Assembly: GCF_013403865.1 (NCBI RefSeq)
Contig: NZ_JABFDK010000001.1
Span: 372,001-436,000 of the forward strand
Direction of reading: 5' to 3'
DNA from: Winogradskyella costae
GTDB lineage: Bacteria; Bacteroidota; Bacteroidia; Flavobacteriales; Flavobacteriaceae
DNA: 64,000 bases
In this document: piece by piece, positions 33,972 through 42,623 of the stretch
Numbering within the stretch: position 1 is the stretch's first letter
How the letters are laid out: each line of letters begins with the position of its first letter
Program-made: the position numbers and the translations under genes
Notes under the pieces: generated by a model
The model's database searches: none
The model's input: only the letters and a program-made list of their open reading frames with translations
Told to the model about the DNA's origin: nothing

Positions 33972-34776
33972 TGATACCTTTTAAAAACACCTTGCTTAAC
34001 TGAGAAATACGTTCTAAAAGTTGCATTTCCTTATTTTCTTCAAATAAGCTATCCTCTACTCCTTCCTCCTCAACGTAATCAATAAATGCTTCGACCTGAT
34101 CTAGAGGAATTTCAAAATTATTATGAATATAATTAACGCTATAAATATCTAATGCTTGCTTAAATGGGGTCTTTTCGATTAATTGATTTTTCTTAGTCTT
34201 AGACTTCTTGTCATCAATATTAACGACTTGCTTTATTAAAAAACCAGCCACGTTAACCAAATCAAGCATGTTTCCAACATAAGGGTTATACTCAGTAAAG
34301 GCCAAATTATCAGCTTTAGTTTTGTAATCGGCAGAAAACTCAAAATCTTCAATATTATCTAATCCAAAATAAACAGCATCTAAGCTTACATTATAGGTTC
34401 TAACATTTTCTAAATCGGCTCCTAAGTTACCCGTTAGGTCAAATGGTAGTAAAACAACCTCATCTAATTTATTAACCTCTTCCACAAGAATTACCGTTAA
34501 ACGTTTAGACAATATCACCTTATCCGTAATTACGACATTAAAATCCTTAAATTGAAGCGATCCAAATTCTACAACATCATTCAGAGCTACATCTATTTCA
34601 AAATTTCCATCGGCATCTGTATAAGTTCCTTTATTAGAAGACGAATTATAGACAGTAACTCCTTCTTTATCTTCGGATGACACGACGACTTTACCATTAA
34701 CGGTAATCCTTTCAATATCCTGACTAAAAGCAGTTAAAGTAACAATTCCGAATATTAAGAGTAGTATTTTTCTCAT
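33958..34776 (-). CDS. Secreted carboxypeptidase-like regulatory-domain protein, paralogue 2
   Basis: 272 residues: a signal peptide (TLTAFSQ end), a regulatory beta-sandwich (VNGKVVVSSEDKEGVTVYN, GTYTDADGNFEIDV, RLTVILVEEVNKLDEVV), and a helical C-terminal half ending near VEAFIDYVEEEGVEDS. It resembles the downstream gene at 33174 in layout (VNKLDEVVLLPFDLTGNLGADLENV here against VSELNEVIVGKILTGS there). Function unknown; presumed envelope-associated. It is the first gene of the unit 34776-32620. Confidence 0.72.
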   Translation of the reverse strand: MRKILLLIFGIVTLTAFSQDIERITVNGKVVVSSEDKEGVTVYNSSSNKGTYTDADGNFEIDVALNDVVEFGSLQFKDFNVVITDKVILSKRLTVILVEEVNKLDEVVLLPFDLTGNLGADLENVRTYNVSLDAVYFGLDNIEDFEFSADYKTKADNLAFTEYNPYVGNMLDLVNVAGFLIKQVVNIDDKKSKTKKNQLIEKTPFKQALDIYSVNYIHNNFEIPLDQVEAFIDYVEEEGVEDSLFEENKEMQLLERISQLSKVFLKGISEKE

Positions 34777-35008
34777 ATGTTTTAACTATTTTTTTATTAT
34801 TGTCACATGCTGTTAGCGATTAATCATTTCCTTAACTGAAAACAACTTTAACATGCTCATTTCACGATTTTATTTCTTGTACTAAATTTCGGGTATATTC
34901 TTCAATTCTCATAGGAATTGACTAGTAAATGTTTGTTAAATTAGAAAATAGAAGAATTCATAAAGATTAACGTTCTTTGTAAAACTGTATAATTAAAATA
35001 TTACTATT

Positions 35009-35716
35009 TTGAAATCAATTATTATTGCAAGTACTTCTACAATCCATGGTAGTGGTTATTTAGACTATTTATTAGATGAACTTCGAGGTCATTTTAAATC
35101 TGTAGATGAAATCCTATTTATTCCTTATGCTAGACCGGGTGGTATTTCGCATGATGATTATACAAGTATAGTTTCTAAAGCTTTTAAAACCATTCAAAAA
35201 ACAGTAAAAGGCATTCATGAATTTAAAAATGCAGAAGAAGCTGTTAAAAACGCACAAGGTATTTTCGTTGGCGGAGGTAATACGTTTGTACTGGTTTCAC
35301 AGCTTTATAAAAATAAAGTATTACTACCTATAAAAGAAGCCGTTAAAAACGGAACACCCTATTTAGGTACAAGTGCAGGTAGTAATATTTGTGGTTTAAC
35401 GATGAATACCACTAATGACATGCCAATTGTATATCCTCCGAGTTTTAAAACCTTAGGATTAGTCCCGTTTAATATTAATCCGCATTATCTAGATCCTATT
35501 GAAGGTAGCACCCATATGGGTGAAACGAGAGAAACTCGAATTAAAGAATTTCATGCGTTTAATAACCAACCTGTGATTGGGTTACGTGAAGGTAGTTGGA
35601 TTGCTGTTGAAGGAGACAAACTTACATTAAAAGGAACTTTAGAAGCTCGGATTTTTGAACACCACAAGGAGCCTTATGAAATTGCTACCAATGCCGATTT
35701 AACTTTTTTAAAATAG
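35009..35716 (+). CDS. pepE: Dipeptidase E (aspartyl dipeptidase, family S51)
   Basis: 235 residues with the S51 hallmarks: FVGGGNTFVLV, the nucleophile elbow LGTSAGSNICG (Ser122) and INPHYLDP (His). PepE hydrolyses dipeptides with N-terminal Asp in the cytoplasm. The start is TTG 35009, and the product begins KSIIIASTSTIHGSGYLDY, which fits family members, so no longer start is needed. The gene is monocistronic and followed by a terminator. Confidence 0.9.
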   Translation: MKSIIIASTSTIHGSGYLDYLLDELRGHFKSVDEILFIPYARPGGISHDDYTSIVSKAFKTIQKTVKGIHEFKNAEEAVKNAQGIFVGGGNTFVLVSQLYKNKVLLPIKEAVKNGTPYLGTSAGSNICGLTMNTTNDMPIVYPPSFKTLGLVPFNINPHYLDPIEGSTHMGETRETRIKEFHAFNNQPVIGLREGSWIAVEGDKLTLKGTLEARIFEHHKEPYEIATNADLTFLK

Positions 35717-35773
35717 TTTTAAATTATAGTCATTCACTTTAATTAAAAACTTAAAAAATAACCAGCAAAAAAC

Positions 35774-35800
35774 AAAAAAGCGTCCAATGGACGCTTTTTT
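35774..35800. terminator. Bidirectional terminator between pepE and ankyrin gene
   Basis: A 12-bp perfect stem (AAAAAAGCGTCC and complement) closes on AAT, with A and T runs on both sides. Confidence 0.9.
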
Positions 35801-35830
35801 CAACTAACTAACTCAAATAATTGTCTACTC

Positions 35831-36226
35831 CTAGACATTTTTGTTTTTAAAACGCTTAAGAAACATCTCTGCTTCTTTTGCATTAGATTTTTGTGCGTGT
35901 CTTACTGGGGTATAACCCTTATCGCACGATTGGTGAATTTTGGAACCTGCAGTGATTAATACCTTAATTATTTCTACACGATTATATTTTGCAGCGTAGT
36001 GAATTGGCATCATACCATTAGACTTTGCATTTACATTTGCACCGGCTTTTATAAGCTTATTGACTTCTTCTAAGTTTCCTGTTGCAACAGCCCTAGACAA
36101 AGGACTGACATCAACTGTGTTTATGATAACCTCATTTAAATCTGAAGTTAAAATGTCATTAGATGCATTTCCGTTTGAAATTGAGAAACCTAATGCTAAG
36201 GCTAATACGATTACTGATTTTTTCAT
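35831..36226 (-). CDS. Secreted ankyrin-repeat protein
   Basis: 131 residues: a signal peptide (cut near SNGNA, residue ~22) then two to three ankyrin repeats (LSRAVATGNLEEVNKLIKAGANVN; GMMPIHYAAKYNRVEIIKVLITAGS; KGYTPVRHAQKSNAKEAEMFLKRF, given in part). Such small exported ankyrin proteins probably bind a protein partner in the periplasm; no partner is evident. It converges with pepE. Confidence 0.8.
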   Translation of the reverse strand: MKKSVIVLALALGFSISNGNASNDILTSDLNEVIINTVDVSPLSRAVATGNLEEVNKLIKAGANVNAKSNGMMPIHYAAKYNRVEIIKVLITAGSKIHQSCDKGYTPVRHAQKSNAKEAEMFLKRFKNKNV

Positions 36227-36441
36227 GATGAAAGATTTTAAATTTGATTGATTGCTTTTTGATTATACTAAATAGACGACATATTCCTCAAAGTGTTACA
36301 CTAAAAAAAAATTTATAACGTTTCTTTAACGCTTTGAAAACAAATATGTTAATACCATCATAAAACGTAAAGAGATCTTTACGAACAAATTAGAAAGACT
36401 TAAAATAGCGTTAACATATTAAATTTTTTTACCATACCGAT

Positions 36442-36470
36442 TTGTTGTAGCGTTGTATGTATTATCTTTG
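36442..36470 (+). promoter_or_regulatory. Promoter of gpmI
   Basis: TTG (36442-36444), an 18-bp spacer and TATCTTTG (36463-36470) fit the Bacteroidota consensus. The ATG is 18 bp downstream. Confidence 0.75.
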
Positions 36471-36488
36471 ATACTCAAAATATTTCAC

Positions 36489-38006
36489 ATGAATAAAAAG
36501 GTTATTTTAATGATTTTAGATGGTTGGGGAAAATCGCCCGATCCTAAAGTTTCAGCTATAGACAATGCAAACACTCCATTTATAGATTCGCTTTACACCA
36601 AATACCCAAGTGCCAGTTTAAGAACTGATGGTTTACATGTTGGTTTACCAGAAGGACAAATGGGAAATAGTGAAGTTGGACATATGAATTTGGGTGCTGG
36701 ACGAATTGTATATCAAGATTTAGTAAAAATTAACCTTGCTGTAGAAAATAACACCCTTCGTGAAGAGCCTGTTTTAAAAACAGCTTTCGAGTATGCTAAA
36801 GTCAATAATAAAAATGTACACTTTTTAGGCTTAGTTAGTGATGGTGGCGTGCATTCTCATATTAATCATCTTTTTGGACTCTTAGATGCCACACATGATT
36901 ATGGTCTAGAAAACGTATTTGTACATGCTTTTACAGATGGAAGAGATGTAGATCCAAAATCTGGATTTAGTTTTATTTCTAAATTAGAAGACCACCTTAT
37001 AAAAACCTCTGCAAAACTCGCATCCGTAACTGGTCGTTATTATGCCATGGACAGAGACAAGCGTTGGGAACGTGTGAAGATTGTTTATGATGCATTGGTA
37101 AATGGAGAAGGAGAAAAAACTAAAGATGCCTTAAAGTCGATTCAAGATAATTACGAAAACGACATTACAGACGAATTTATAAAACCTTTAATTGTGACCG
37201 GTGATGAAAACCAGCCTGTGACCACTATTAAAGAGGATGATGTTGTGATCTTTTTTAATTTTAGAACCGACCGGGGAAGGCAACTCACAGAAGCATTGAC
37301 ACAAAAAGATTTTCATGAGTACAACATGCACAAAATGAATCTTCATTATGTGACCATAACAAATTACGATAGTACTTTTGACGGAATTAATGTTGTTTTC
37401 AATAAAGACAACCTTACAGAAACCTTAGGTGAAGTTTTAGAAAAACATCATAAAAAGCAAATCCGTATCGCTGAAACTGAGAAGTATCCTCACGTTACTT
37501 TTTTCTTTTCAGGTGGACAAGAAAAACCATTTGAAGGTGAAACTCGAATTTTAAGAAACTCACCAAAAGTAGCGACCTACGATTTAAAACCAGAAATGAG
37601 TGTTTATGAATTAACGGATGCACTAGTTCCAGAACTTAAAAAAGGAGACGTTGATTTTGTATGTCTTAATTTTGCGAATGGTGATATGGTTGGCCACACA
37701 GGCGTTATGCAAGCAGCGATAGAAGCTTGTGAACATGTAGATAAATGCGTTAAAGAAGTTGTAACTACAGCCTTAGAAAATGACTATACCACTATTTTAA
37801 TTGCTGATCATGGTAACTGCGAAACCATGATAAATCCTGATGGCACTCCAAATACGGCACACACCACAAACCCCGTACCTATTATACTAATAGACAAAGA
37901 CTTAAAACACATTAAAGACGGTGTTTTAGGAGACATAGCCCCAACAGTTTTAGAGTTAATTGGTGTACCTCAGCCTAAAGCAATGACTAGAGAAAGTCTT
38001 GTATAA
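36489..38006 (+). CDS. gpmI: 2,3-bisphosphoglycerate-independent phosphoglycerate mutase
   Basis: A glycolytic enzyme interconverting 3- and 2-phosphoglycerate with two Mn ions. From ATG 36489 it has 505 residues, the usual length. Metal ligand Asp11 is in ILDGWG, and the phosphorylated Ser61 is in QMGNSEVGHMNLGAGR. DRDKRWERV, TDGRDVDP, FNFRTDRGRQ and the C-terminal ADHGNCE complete the alkaline-phosphatase-superfamily site. The in-frame extension to 36453 overlaps the promoter, so I rejected it. Confidence 0.96.
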   Translation: MNKKVILMILDGWGKSPDPKVSAIDNANTPFIDSLYTKYPSASLRTDGLHVGLPEGQMGNSEVGHMNLGAGRIVYQDLVKINLAVENNTLREEPVLKTAFEYAKVNNKNVHFLGLVSDGGVHSHINHLFGLLDATHDYGLENVFVHAFTDGRDVDPKSGFSFISKLEDHLIKTSAKLASVTGRYYAMDRDKRWERVKIVYDALVNGEGEKTKDALKSIQDNYENDITDEFIKPLIVTGDENQPVTTIKEDDVVIFFNFRTDRGRQLTEALTQKDFHEYNMHKMNLHYVTITNYDSTFDGINVVFNKDNLTETLGEVLEKHHKKQIRIAETEKYPHVTFFFSGGQEKPFEGETRILRNSPKVATYDLKPEMSVYELTDALVPELKKGDVDFVCLNFANGDMVGHTGVMQAAIEACEHVDKCVKEVVTTALENDYTTILIADHGNCETMINPDGTPNTAHTTNPVPIILIDKDLKHIKDGVLGDIAPTVLELIGVPQPKAMTRESLV

Positions 38007-38028
38007 ATATCTTAATAGTGTAACTTTG
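37999..38028 (+). promoter_or_regulatory. Promoter of the HAD-like gene
   Basis: TTG (37999-38001), a 19-bp spacer and TAACTTTG (38021-38028); the ATG is 21 bp downstream. The TTG lies within the last codons of gpmI. Confidence 0.65.
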
Positions 38029-38049
38029 CCCTAGATTATAATAAATAGC

Positions 38050-38448
38050 ATGAATTTTCAAAATAGATTAATAGTGGCCGTAGATTTTGATGGGACCATT
38101 GTAGAAGATGCCTATCCTAAAATTGGAAAAACGCGCATCTTTGCTTTTGAAACCTTAAAGCGTCTTCAAGAAGATGGTCATCGCTTAATCCTTTGGACAT
38201 ATAGAAATGGTGCTAAATTACAAGAGGCTGTTGAATTTTGTAAAGATAACGGCATTGAATTCTATGCCGTAAATGCTAGTTTTCCTGAAGAAAAATACGA
38301 TTACAGTAGAAGTCGAAAAATCCATGCCGACCTTTTTATTGATGATAGAAATATCGGTGGTATTCTCGGCTGGGGCGAAGTTTATCAAATTATCACAAAT
38401 GAAGAACCAAAAATTCCTGTTGCTAATAAAAAGTGGTGGCAATTTTAG
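38050..38448 (+). CDS. HAD-like phosphatase of the BT0820 type
   Basis: 132 residues. AVDFDGTIVED is HAD motif I with the nucleophile Asp and the acid/base Asp. LILWTYRNG is motif II (Thr), a Lys-containing loop follows, and ADLFIDDRNIGG is motif IV with two metal-binding Asp. The small size and absence of a cap domain resemble a Bacteroides HAD family I know by the structure name BT0820; its substrate is not established. It converges with the CoA-transferase gene, overlapping by 4 bp. Confidence 0.82.
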   Translation: MNFQNRLIVAVDFDGTIVEDAYPKIGKTRIFAFETLKRLQEDGHRLILWTYRNGAKLQEAVEFCKDNGIEFYAVNASFPEEKYDYSRSRKIHADLFIDDRNIGGILGWGEVYQIITNEEPKIPVANKKWWQF

Positions 38449-39725
38449 TAGGTCTTCTCTTTTATTAGATTAAAATAAGATTTTTCAATTTCCTCTCTGT
38501 GATCTGGGTGCGCGATACTGACTAAAGCTTTTACTCTGTTTTTAATTGTTTTACCATACAGATTCGCAATGCCGTATTCTGTAACCACATAATGTACATG
38601 CGCTCTCGTTGTTACAACACCTGCTCCTGGTTTTAATATAGGAACAATTCTACTGATTCCATTTTTAGTTACCGATGGTAATGCAATAATAGCTTTACCT
38701 CCATCACTTAATGATGCTCCTCTAATAAAATCCATTTGTCCACCAACACCAGAATACATATCAGAACCAATAGAGTCTGCACATACCTGACCTGTCACAT
38801 CAACCTCAATTGCAGAATTGATGGCAACCATCTTAGGATTCTGTTTAATATATGCTGCGTTATTTGTATAATTTGAAGCGCGCATTTCTACAAACGGATT
38901 ATCATCTACATAATTATACAAGCGTTTAGAGCCCATTAAAAATGTTGAAAGCGCTCGTCCACGATTAATCTTTTTATAATTCCCGTTTATAACATTATTA
39001 AGAATTAAATCTATGACTCCGTCTGAAAACATCTCCGTATGCAAACCTAAATCTTTATGATTCTTAAGCTGTGTTAAAACGGCATTAGGAATAGAACCAA
39101 TTCCCATCTGAAGTGTACTTCTATCCTCGATTAAACTGGCTACGTATTCTCCTATTTTAAGTTCTATAGTATTAGGTTCAGCCATGAGATGTACTGGCAG
39201 TTCTTCATTCGACTCTACAAAGTAATCGATTTCTGAACTGTGAATAATTCCCGCTCCATGTGTTCTTGGCATTTGCGGATTTACTTGTGCAATAACAACC
39301 TTAGCATTATCTATAGCAGCCAAAATCGCCTCAACAGAAACACCCAGAGAACAATAACCATGGCGATCTGGAACAGAAACATGAATCAAAACCACATCCA
39401 ATTCTAAAACACGTTGCTGAAAAAGGCGCGGCAATTCACTTAAAAAAACTGGAGTGTATGATCCGTTACCTGCTTTTATAGTATGTCTTACATTTTTCCC
39501 AAGAAAGAAGGAATTAACATGAAAACTGTCTCTCAAATCCGGATTAGCATAAGGTGCAACTCCTTCTGTATGTAATTGACAAACCTCAACATTACGAAGT
39601 TCTTCATGTCTTGCCGACAAAGCCTTAATAAGGACTTGAGGTGCTGCAGCTGCTGCTTGAATATATACACGATCATTAGACTTCACAACCTTTAAAGCCT
39701 CTTCTGCCGTTGCAATTCTATACAT
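38445..39725 (-). CDS. Acetyl-CoA hydrolase/transferase family protein
   Basis: 426 residues from ATG 39725 (MYRIATAEEAL). Class I CoA-transferase features: a CoA-transferase N-terminal half with VYIQAAAAAPQVL and YCSLGVSVEA. The active Glu lies in LGLHTEMFSDGV, and the CoA-binding C-terminal half has GGQMDFIRGASLSDGGKAIIA and VVTEYGIANLYGKT. Relatives include 4-hydroxybutyrate and acetate:CoA transferases; the substrate cannot be settled here. I chose 39725 because the longer ATG 39752 sits inside the -7 promoter element. Confidence 0.88.
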   Translation of the reverse strand: MYRIATAEEALKVVKSNDRVYIQAAAAAPQVLIKALSARHEELRNVEVCQLHTEGVAPYANPDLRDSFHVNSFFLGKNVRHTIKAGNGSYTPVFLSELPRLFQQRVLELDVVLIHVSVPDRHGYCSLGVSVEAILAAIDNAKVVIAQVNPQMPRTHGAGIIHSSEIDYFVESNEELPVHLMAEPNTIELKIGEYVASLIEDRSTLQMGIGSIPNAVLTQLKNHKDLGLHTEMFSDGVIDLILNNVINGNYKKINRGRALSTFLMGSKRLYNYVDDNPFVEMRASNYTNNAAYIKQNPKMVAINSAIEVDVTGQVCADSIGSDMYSGVGGQMDFIRGASLSDGGKAIIALPSVTKNGISRIVPILKPGAGVVTTRAHVHYVVTEYGIANLYGKTIKNRVKALVSIAHPDHREEIEKSYFNLIKEKTY

Positions 39726-39745
39726 AGTTATTCCATTTAATACAG

Positions 39746-39775
39746 CAAACATATAACAGAAAACTTATTTATAAA
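39746..39775 (-). promoter_or_regulatory. Promoter of the CoA-transferase gene
   Basis: On the minus strand, TTT (39775-39773), a 19-bp spacer and TATGTTTG (39753-39746). The -7 element contains the ATG of the longest reading frame, so translation should start at 39725, 20 bp further down. Confidence 0.6.
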
Positions 39776-39823
39776 CTGTTATATATCATGTTTTAGAAAT
39801 ACTTAGGAATTGTTATAATTCCC

Positions 39824-39831
39824 TATCTTTG
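39824..39831 (+). promoter_or_regulatory. -7 element of map
   Basis: TATCTTTG lies 19 bp before the map ATG. No well-spaced TTG is seen. Confidence 0.5.
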
Positions 39832-39850
39832 CCGCTCAATATTTTGAATC

Positions 39851-40669
39851 ATGATTATAGTAAAAACAGCAGAAGAGATTGAATTAATGCGTCAAAGTGC
39901 GCTCATTGTATCTAAAACCTTAGGTATGTTGGCTAAAGAAACAAAAGAAGGTGTAACAACCAACCATTTGGATGCCATCGCGGAAGAATTTATTAGAGAC
40001 CATGGTGCTTTACCTGGTTTTAAAGGCCTTTACGATTGTCCATCAACTTTACTTTGTAGTGTTAATGAAGCTGTAGTCCATGGTTTACCAACAGACACTC
40101 CTTTAAAAGATGGTGATATTGTTTCCATAGATTGTGGGTCATTTATGAATGGCTTTTATGGAGATCATGCTTATACTTTTGAAATTGGCAATGTTGCGGA
40201 AGAGACTAAGAAACTCATTCAGATTACTAAAGAATCACTTTACAAAGGTATTGAGCAATTAAAAATTGGCAATCGTGTTGGTGATGTTGGTTTTGCAATT
40301 CAACAATTTACTGAAGCAGAAGGTTATGGTGTCGTTAGAGAATTGGTTGGCCATGGTTTAGGAAGAAAAATGCACGAAGATCCTGAAATGCCAAATTACG
40401 GAAAACGTGGTCGTGGAAAGAAATTTATTGAAGGTATGGTTGTTGCCATTGAGCCTATGATTAATTTAGGAACACACAAAGTAAAACAATTGAGTGATGG
40501 TTGGACGATTGTTACTCAAGATGGGAAACCAAGTGTGCATTTTGAACACGATGTTGCTATTGTAGACGGAAAACCAGAAATACTTTCGACTTTTGCCTAT
40601 GTGCATGAAGCTTTAGGTATTGTGACTAAAGAAGAAGAACCTTTTAGACAAAATGCATTAGTACTTTAA
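39851..40669 (+). CDS. map: Methionine aminopeptidase, type I
   Basis: Removes the initiator Met from new proteins in the cytoplasm. 272 residues with the pita-bread fold motifs: [10 protein letters not shown] (His), [20 protein letters not shown] (two Asp ligands), [19 protein letters not shown] (His), and AIEPMINLG and FEHDVAI (Glu ligands). It has no N-terminal zinc-finger extension, so it is a type Ia form. The next gene starts 2 bp after the stop. Confidence 0.95.
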   Translation: MIIVKTAEEIELMRQSALIVSKTLGMLAKETKEGVTTNHLDAIAEEFIRDHGALPGFKGLYDCPSTLLCSVNEAVVHGLPTDTPLKDGDIVSIDCGSFMNGFYGDHAYTFEIGNVAEETKKLIQITKESLYKGIEQLKIGNRVGDVGFAIQQFTEAEGYGVVRELVGHGLGRKMHEDPEMPNYGKRGRGKKFIEGMVVAIEPMINLGTHKVKQLSDGWTIVTQDGKPSVHFEHDVAIVDGKPEILSTFAYVHEALGIVTKEEEPFRQNALVL

Positions 40670-40671
40670 TT

Positions 40672-41445
40672 ATGAACATTGCACACTTAGAAAATGAATT
40701 AAACTCTTTAAGAGCAGAACTCAACGCTCATAAATTATACAGCTCTTTATCATCGATTAATGATATAAAAACTTTCATGGAGCAACATGTGTTTGCGGTA
40801 TGGGATTTTATGTCTTTATTAAAAGCGCTTCAAAATCAATTAACGAACACTAAAGTGCCATGGACTCCTGTTAAAAACCCATCGACTGCTCGTTTTATTA
40901 ACGAAATTGTTTTGGGTGAAGAAAGTGATGTTAATGAGTTGGGTGAGCCTAAAAGTCATTATGAAATGTATTTGGATGCCATGCACCAAGTTGGAGCAAG
41001 CACAATATCTATTGAACAATTTGTAGATTATATCAGACATGGGGACTCGGTTTCTATTGCTGCAGAAAAAGTAACATTGAATGTTGAAACCCTAAAATTC
41101 GTGGATTTTACATTTAAGATAATTGCAACAAATGAACCTCATAAAATTGCATCAGCATTTACATTTGGACGTGAAGATGTGATTCCTGATATGTTTTTTC
41201 AAATTATCAATCAGTCTAAAACCAGCGACAATACCTATAGTAAATTAACCTATTATTTAAAACGTCATATTGAATTAGATGGCGATGAACACGGCCCACT
41301 TTCATTAAAAATGATACAGGAATTATGCGGTGAGAATGAGCAAAAATGGAATGAAACTCTAGACGTTGCCAAAGCCGCTTTACAACATAGAATTACACTT
41401 TGGGATGGTATTTATGATTTAATTTCTAGTCAGGTAGACGCTTAA
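40672..41445 (+). CDS. DUF3050 family protein
   Basis: 257 residues, all-helical in appearance. [20 protein letters not shown] and [15 protein letters not shown] are typical of DUF3050, which is related in fold to haem oxygenase-like/TENA helical bundles. His residues in these segments (EQH, SHYEM, MYLDAMH) and [13 protein letters not shown] could form a di-metal site, as in other members of that superfamily. No function is established. It is 2 bp after map and 9 bp before a methyltransferase gene, hence one operon. Confidence 0.8.
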   Translation: MNIAHLENELNSLRAELNAHKLYSSLSSINDIKTFMEQHVFAVWDFMSLLKALQNQLTNTKVPWTPVKNPSTARFINEIVLGEESDVNELGEPKSHYEMYLDAMHQVGASTISIEQFVDYIRHGDSVSIAAEKVTLNVETLKFVDFTFKIIATNEPHKIASAFTFGREDVIPDMFFQIINQSKTSDNTYSKLTYYLKRHIELDGDEHGPLSLKMIQELCGENEQKWNETLDVAKAALQHRITLWDGIYDLISSQVDA

Positions 41446-41454
41446 GAAAACAAT

Positions 41455-42219
41455 TTGAAAAAACTCTTCAAACTTATATTAAACACTATACCCAGACCTT
41501 TACTCATAAGATTAAGCTACGTGGCACGCCCCATTTTAGCTTTCTTTTTAAAAGGAGATACATTCACGGATCCCATTGACAACAAAAGCTTTAAAACATT
41601 TTTACCTTATGGTTACGGTAATCAAAGGAACAATGTATTATCGCCTTCTACGTTAAGTTTAGAGCGTCACCGTTTATTATGGTTATATCTCAATCATAAA
41701 ACCGAGTTTTTTACTGCGGAAAAAAAAGCATTGCATTTTGCGCCTGAGCAATGCTTTTTAAAACGTTTTAGAGCCCTTAAAAACCTAAAATATACCACTA
41801 CAGATTTATTATCGCCTATTGCAGATGTTAAGGCTGATATTTGCGATTTGCCTTTTGAAGATAACAGTTATGATGTAATTCTCTGTAACCATGTTTTAGA
41901 GCATATTCCAGATGATACTAAAGCCATGCAAGAATTATACAGAGTTATGAAACCTGGTGGTTATGGTATTTTTCAGATTCCACAAGAATTAGATAGAGAA
42001 GTGACTTTTGAAGACGATTCTATTACAGATAGAGATGAGCGTGCTAAAATTTTTGGACAATACGATCACGTTCGTGTTTATGGTCGCGATTATTTTGATA
42101 AGCTTCGTTCTATAGGTTTTAAAGTTGAAGAAGTAGACTATACCGCTTCGCTTTCTGAGGAAGACATTGAAACATATTGCTTGGCTAAAGGTGAAATTAT
42201 CCCTGTAGTTTATAAATAA
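41455..42219 (+). CDS. Class I SAM-dependent methyltransferase
   Basis: 254 residues from a TTG start. The SAM fold begins late, after ~95 residues. ALHFAPEQCFLKRF replaces a glycine-rich motif I, followed by TTDLLSPIADVKADICDLPFED and the motif IV-like YDVILCNHVLEHIPDD, then MKPGGYGIFQIP. The weak motif I (no GxGxG) recalls family members acting on lipids or glycans, but the substrate is unknown. It is co-oriented with map, DUF3050 and DUF423 genes at spacings under 16 bp. Confidence 0.8.
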   Translation: MKKLFKLILNTIPRPLLIRLSYVARPILAFFLKGDTFTDPIDNKSFKTFLPYGYGNQRNNVLSPSTLSLERHRLLWLYLNHKTEFFTAEKKALHFAPEQCFLKRFRALKNLKYTTTDLLSPIADVKADICDLPFEDNSYDVILCNHVLEHIPDDTKAMQELYRVMKPGGYGIFQIPQELDREVTFEDDSITDRDERAKIFGQYDHVRVYGRDYFDKLRSIGFKVEEVDYTASLSEEDIETYCLAKGEIIPVVYK

Positions 42220-42233
42220 AACAATTTGCTTAA

Positions 42234-42605
42234 ATGACTCAACACATTATAATTGCCACAGGTGCACTTTTTGGCATGTTAGCTGTAATCTTTGGTGCCT
42301 TTGGGGCACATGCTTTAAAGAAAATCTTATCTACAGATCAATTGCATAGTTTTGAAGTTGGTGTTAAATACCAAATGTATCATGCCATTGTTTTATTAGC
42401 TATAGGTCTAAGCGCTACCAACGTGACCTCAGCAACGTATTGGTGTTTCACAATTGGTATTATATTATTCTCGTTTAGTATTTACGGTTTGATTTTATCG
42501 GATGCCAAAGGCAAAAAACTTCGGTTTTTAGGACCTGTGACTCCGATTGGTGGTTTACTTTTAGTTGTTGGTTGGTTGTTGGTATTGATAAATGCACTTC
42601 AATAA
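42234..42605 (+). CDS. DUF423 membrane protein
   Basis: 123 residues and four membrane helices. GALFGMLAVIFGAFGAHALKK at the N-terminus, FEVGVKYQMYHAIVLL and TPIGGLLLVVGWLL are the signature of DUF423 (YgdD-type) inner-membrane proteins, whose function is unknown. It is the last gene of the map operon and converges with a sorting-domain protein gene. Confidence 0.88.
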   Translation: MTQHIIIATGALFGMLAVIFGAFGAHALKKILSTDQLHSFEVGVKYQMYHAIVLLAIGLSATNVTSATYWCFTIGIILFSFSIYGLILSDAKGKKLRFLGPVTPIGGLLLVVGWLLVLINALQ

Positions 42606-42623
42606 AACTTAAAGTCAAAAAAA

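Noticed and set aside
36453..36488. N-terminal extension of phosphoglycerate mutase
   Set aside because: It overlaps the promoter -7 element; ATG 36489 gives the standard family start.
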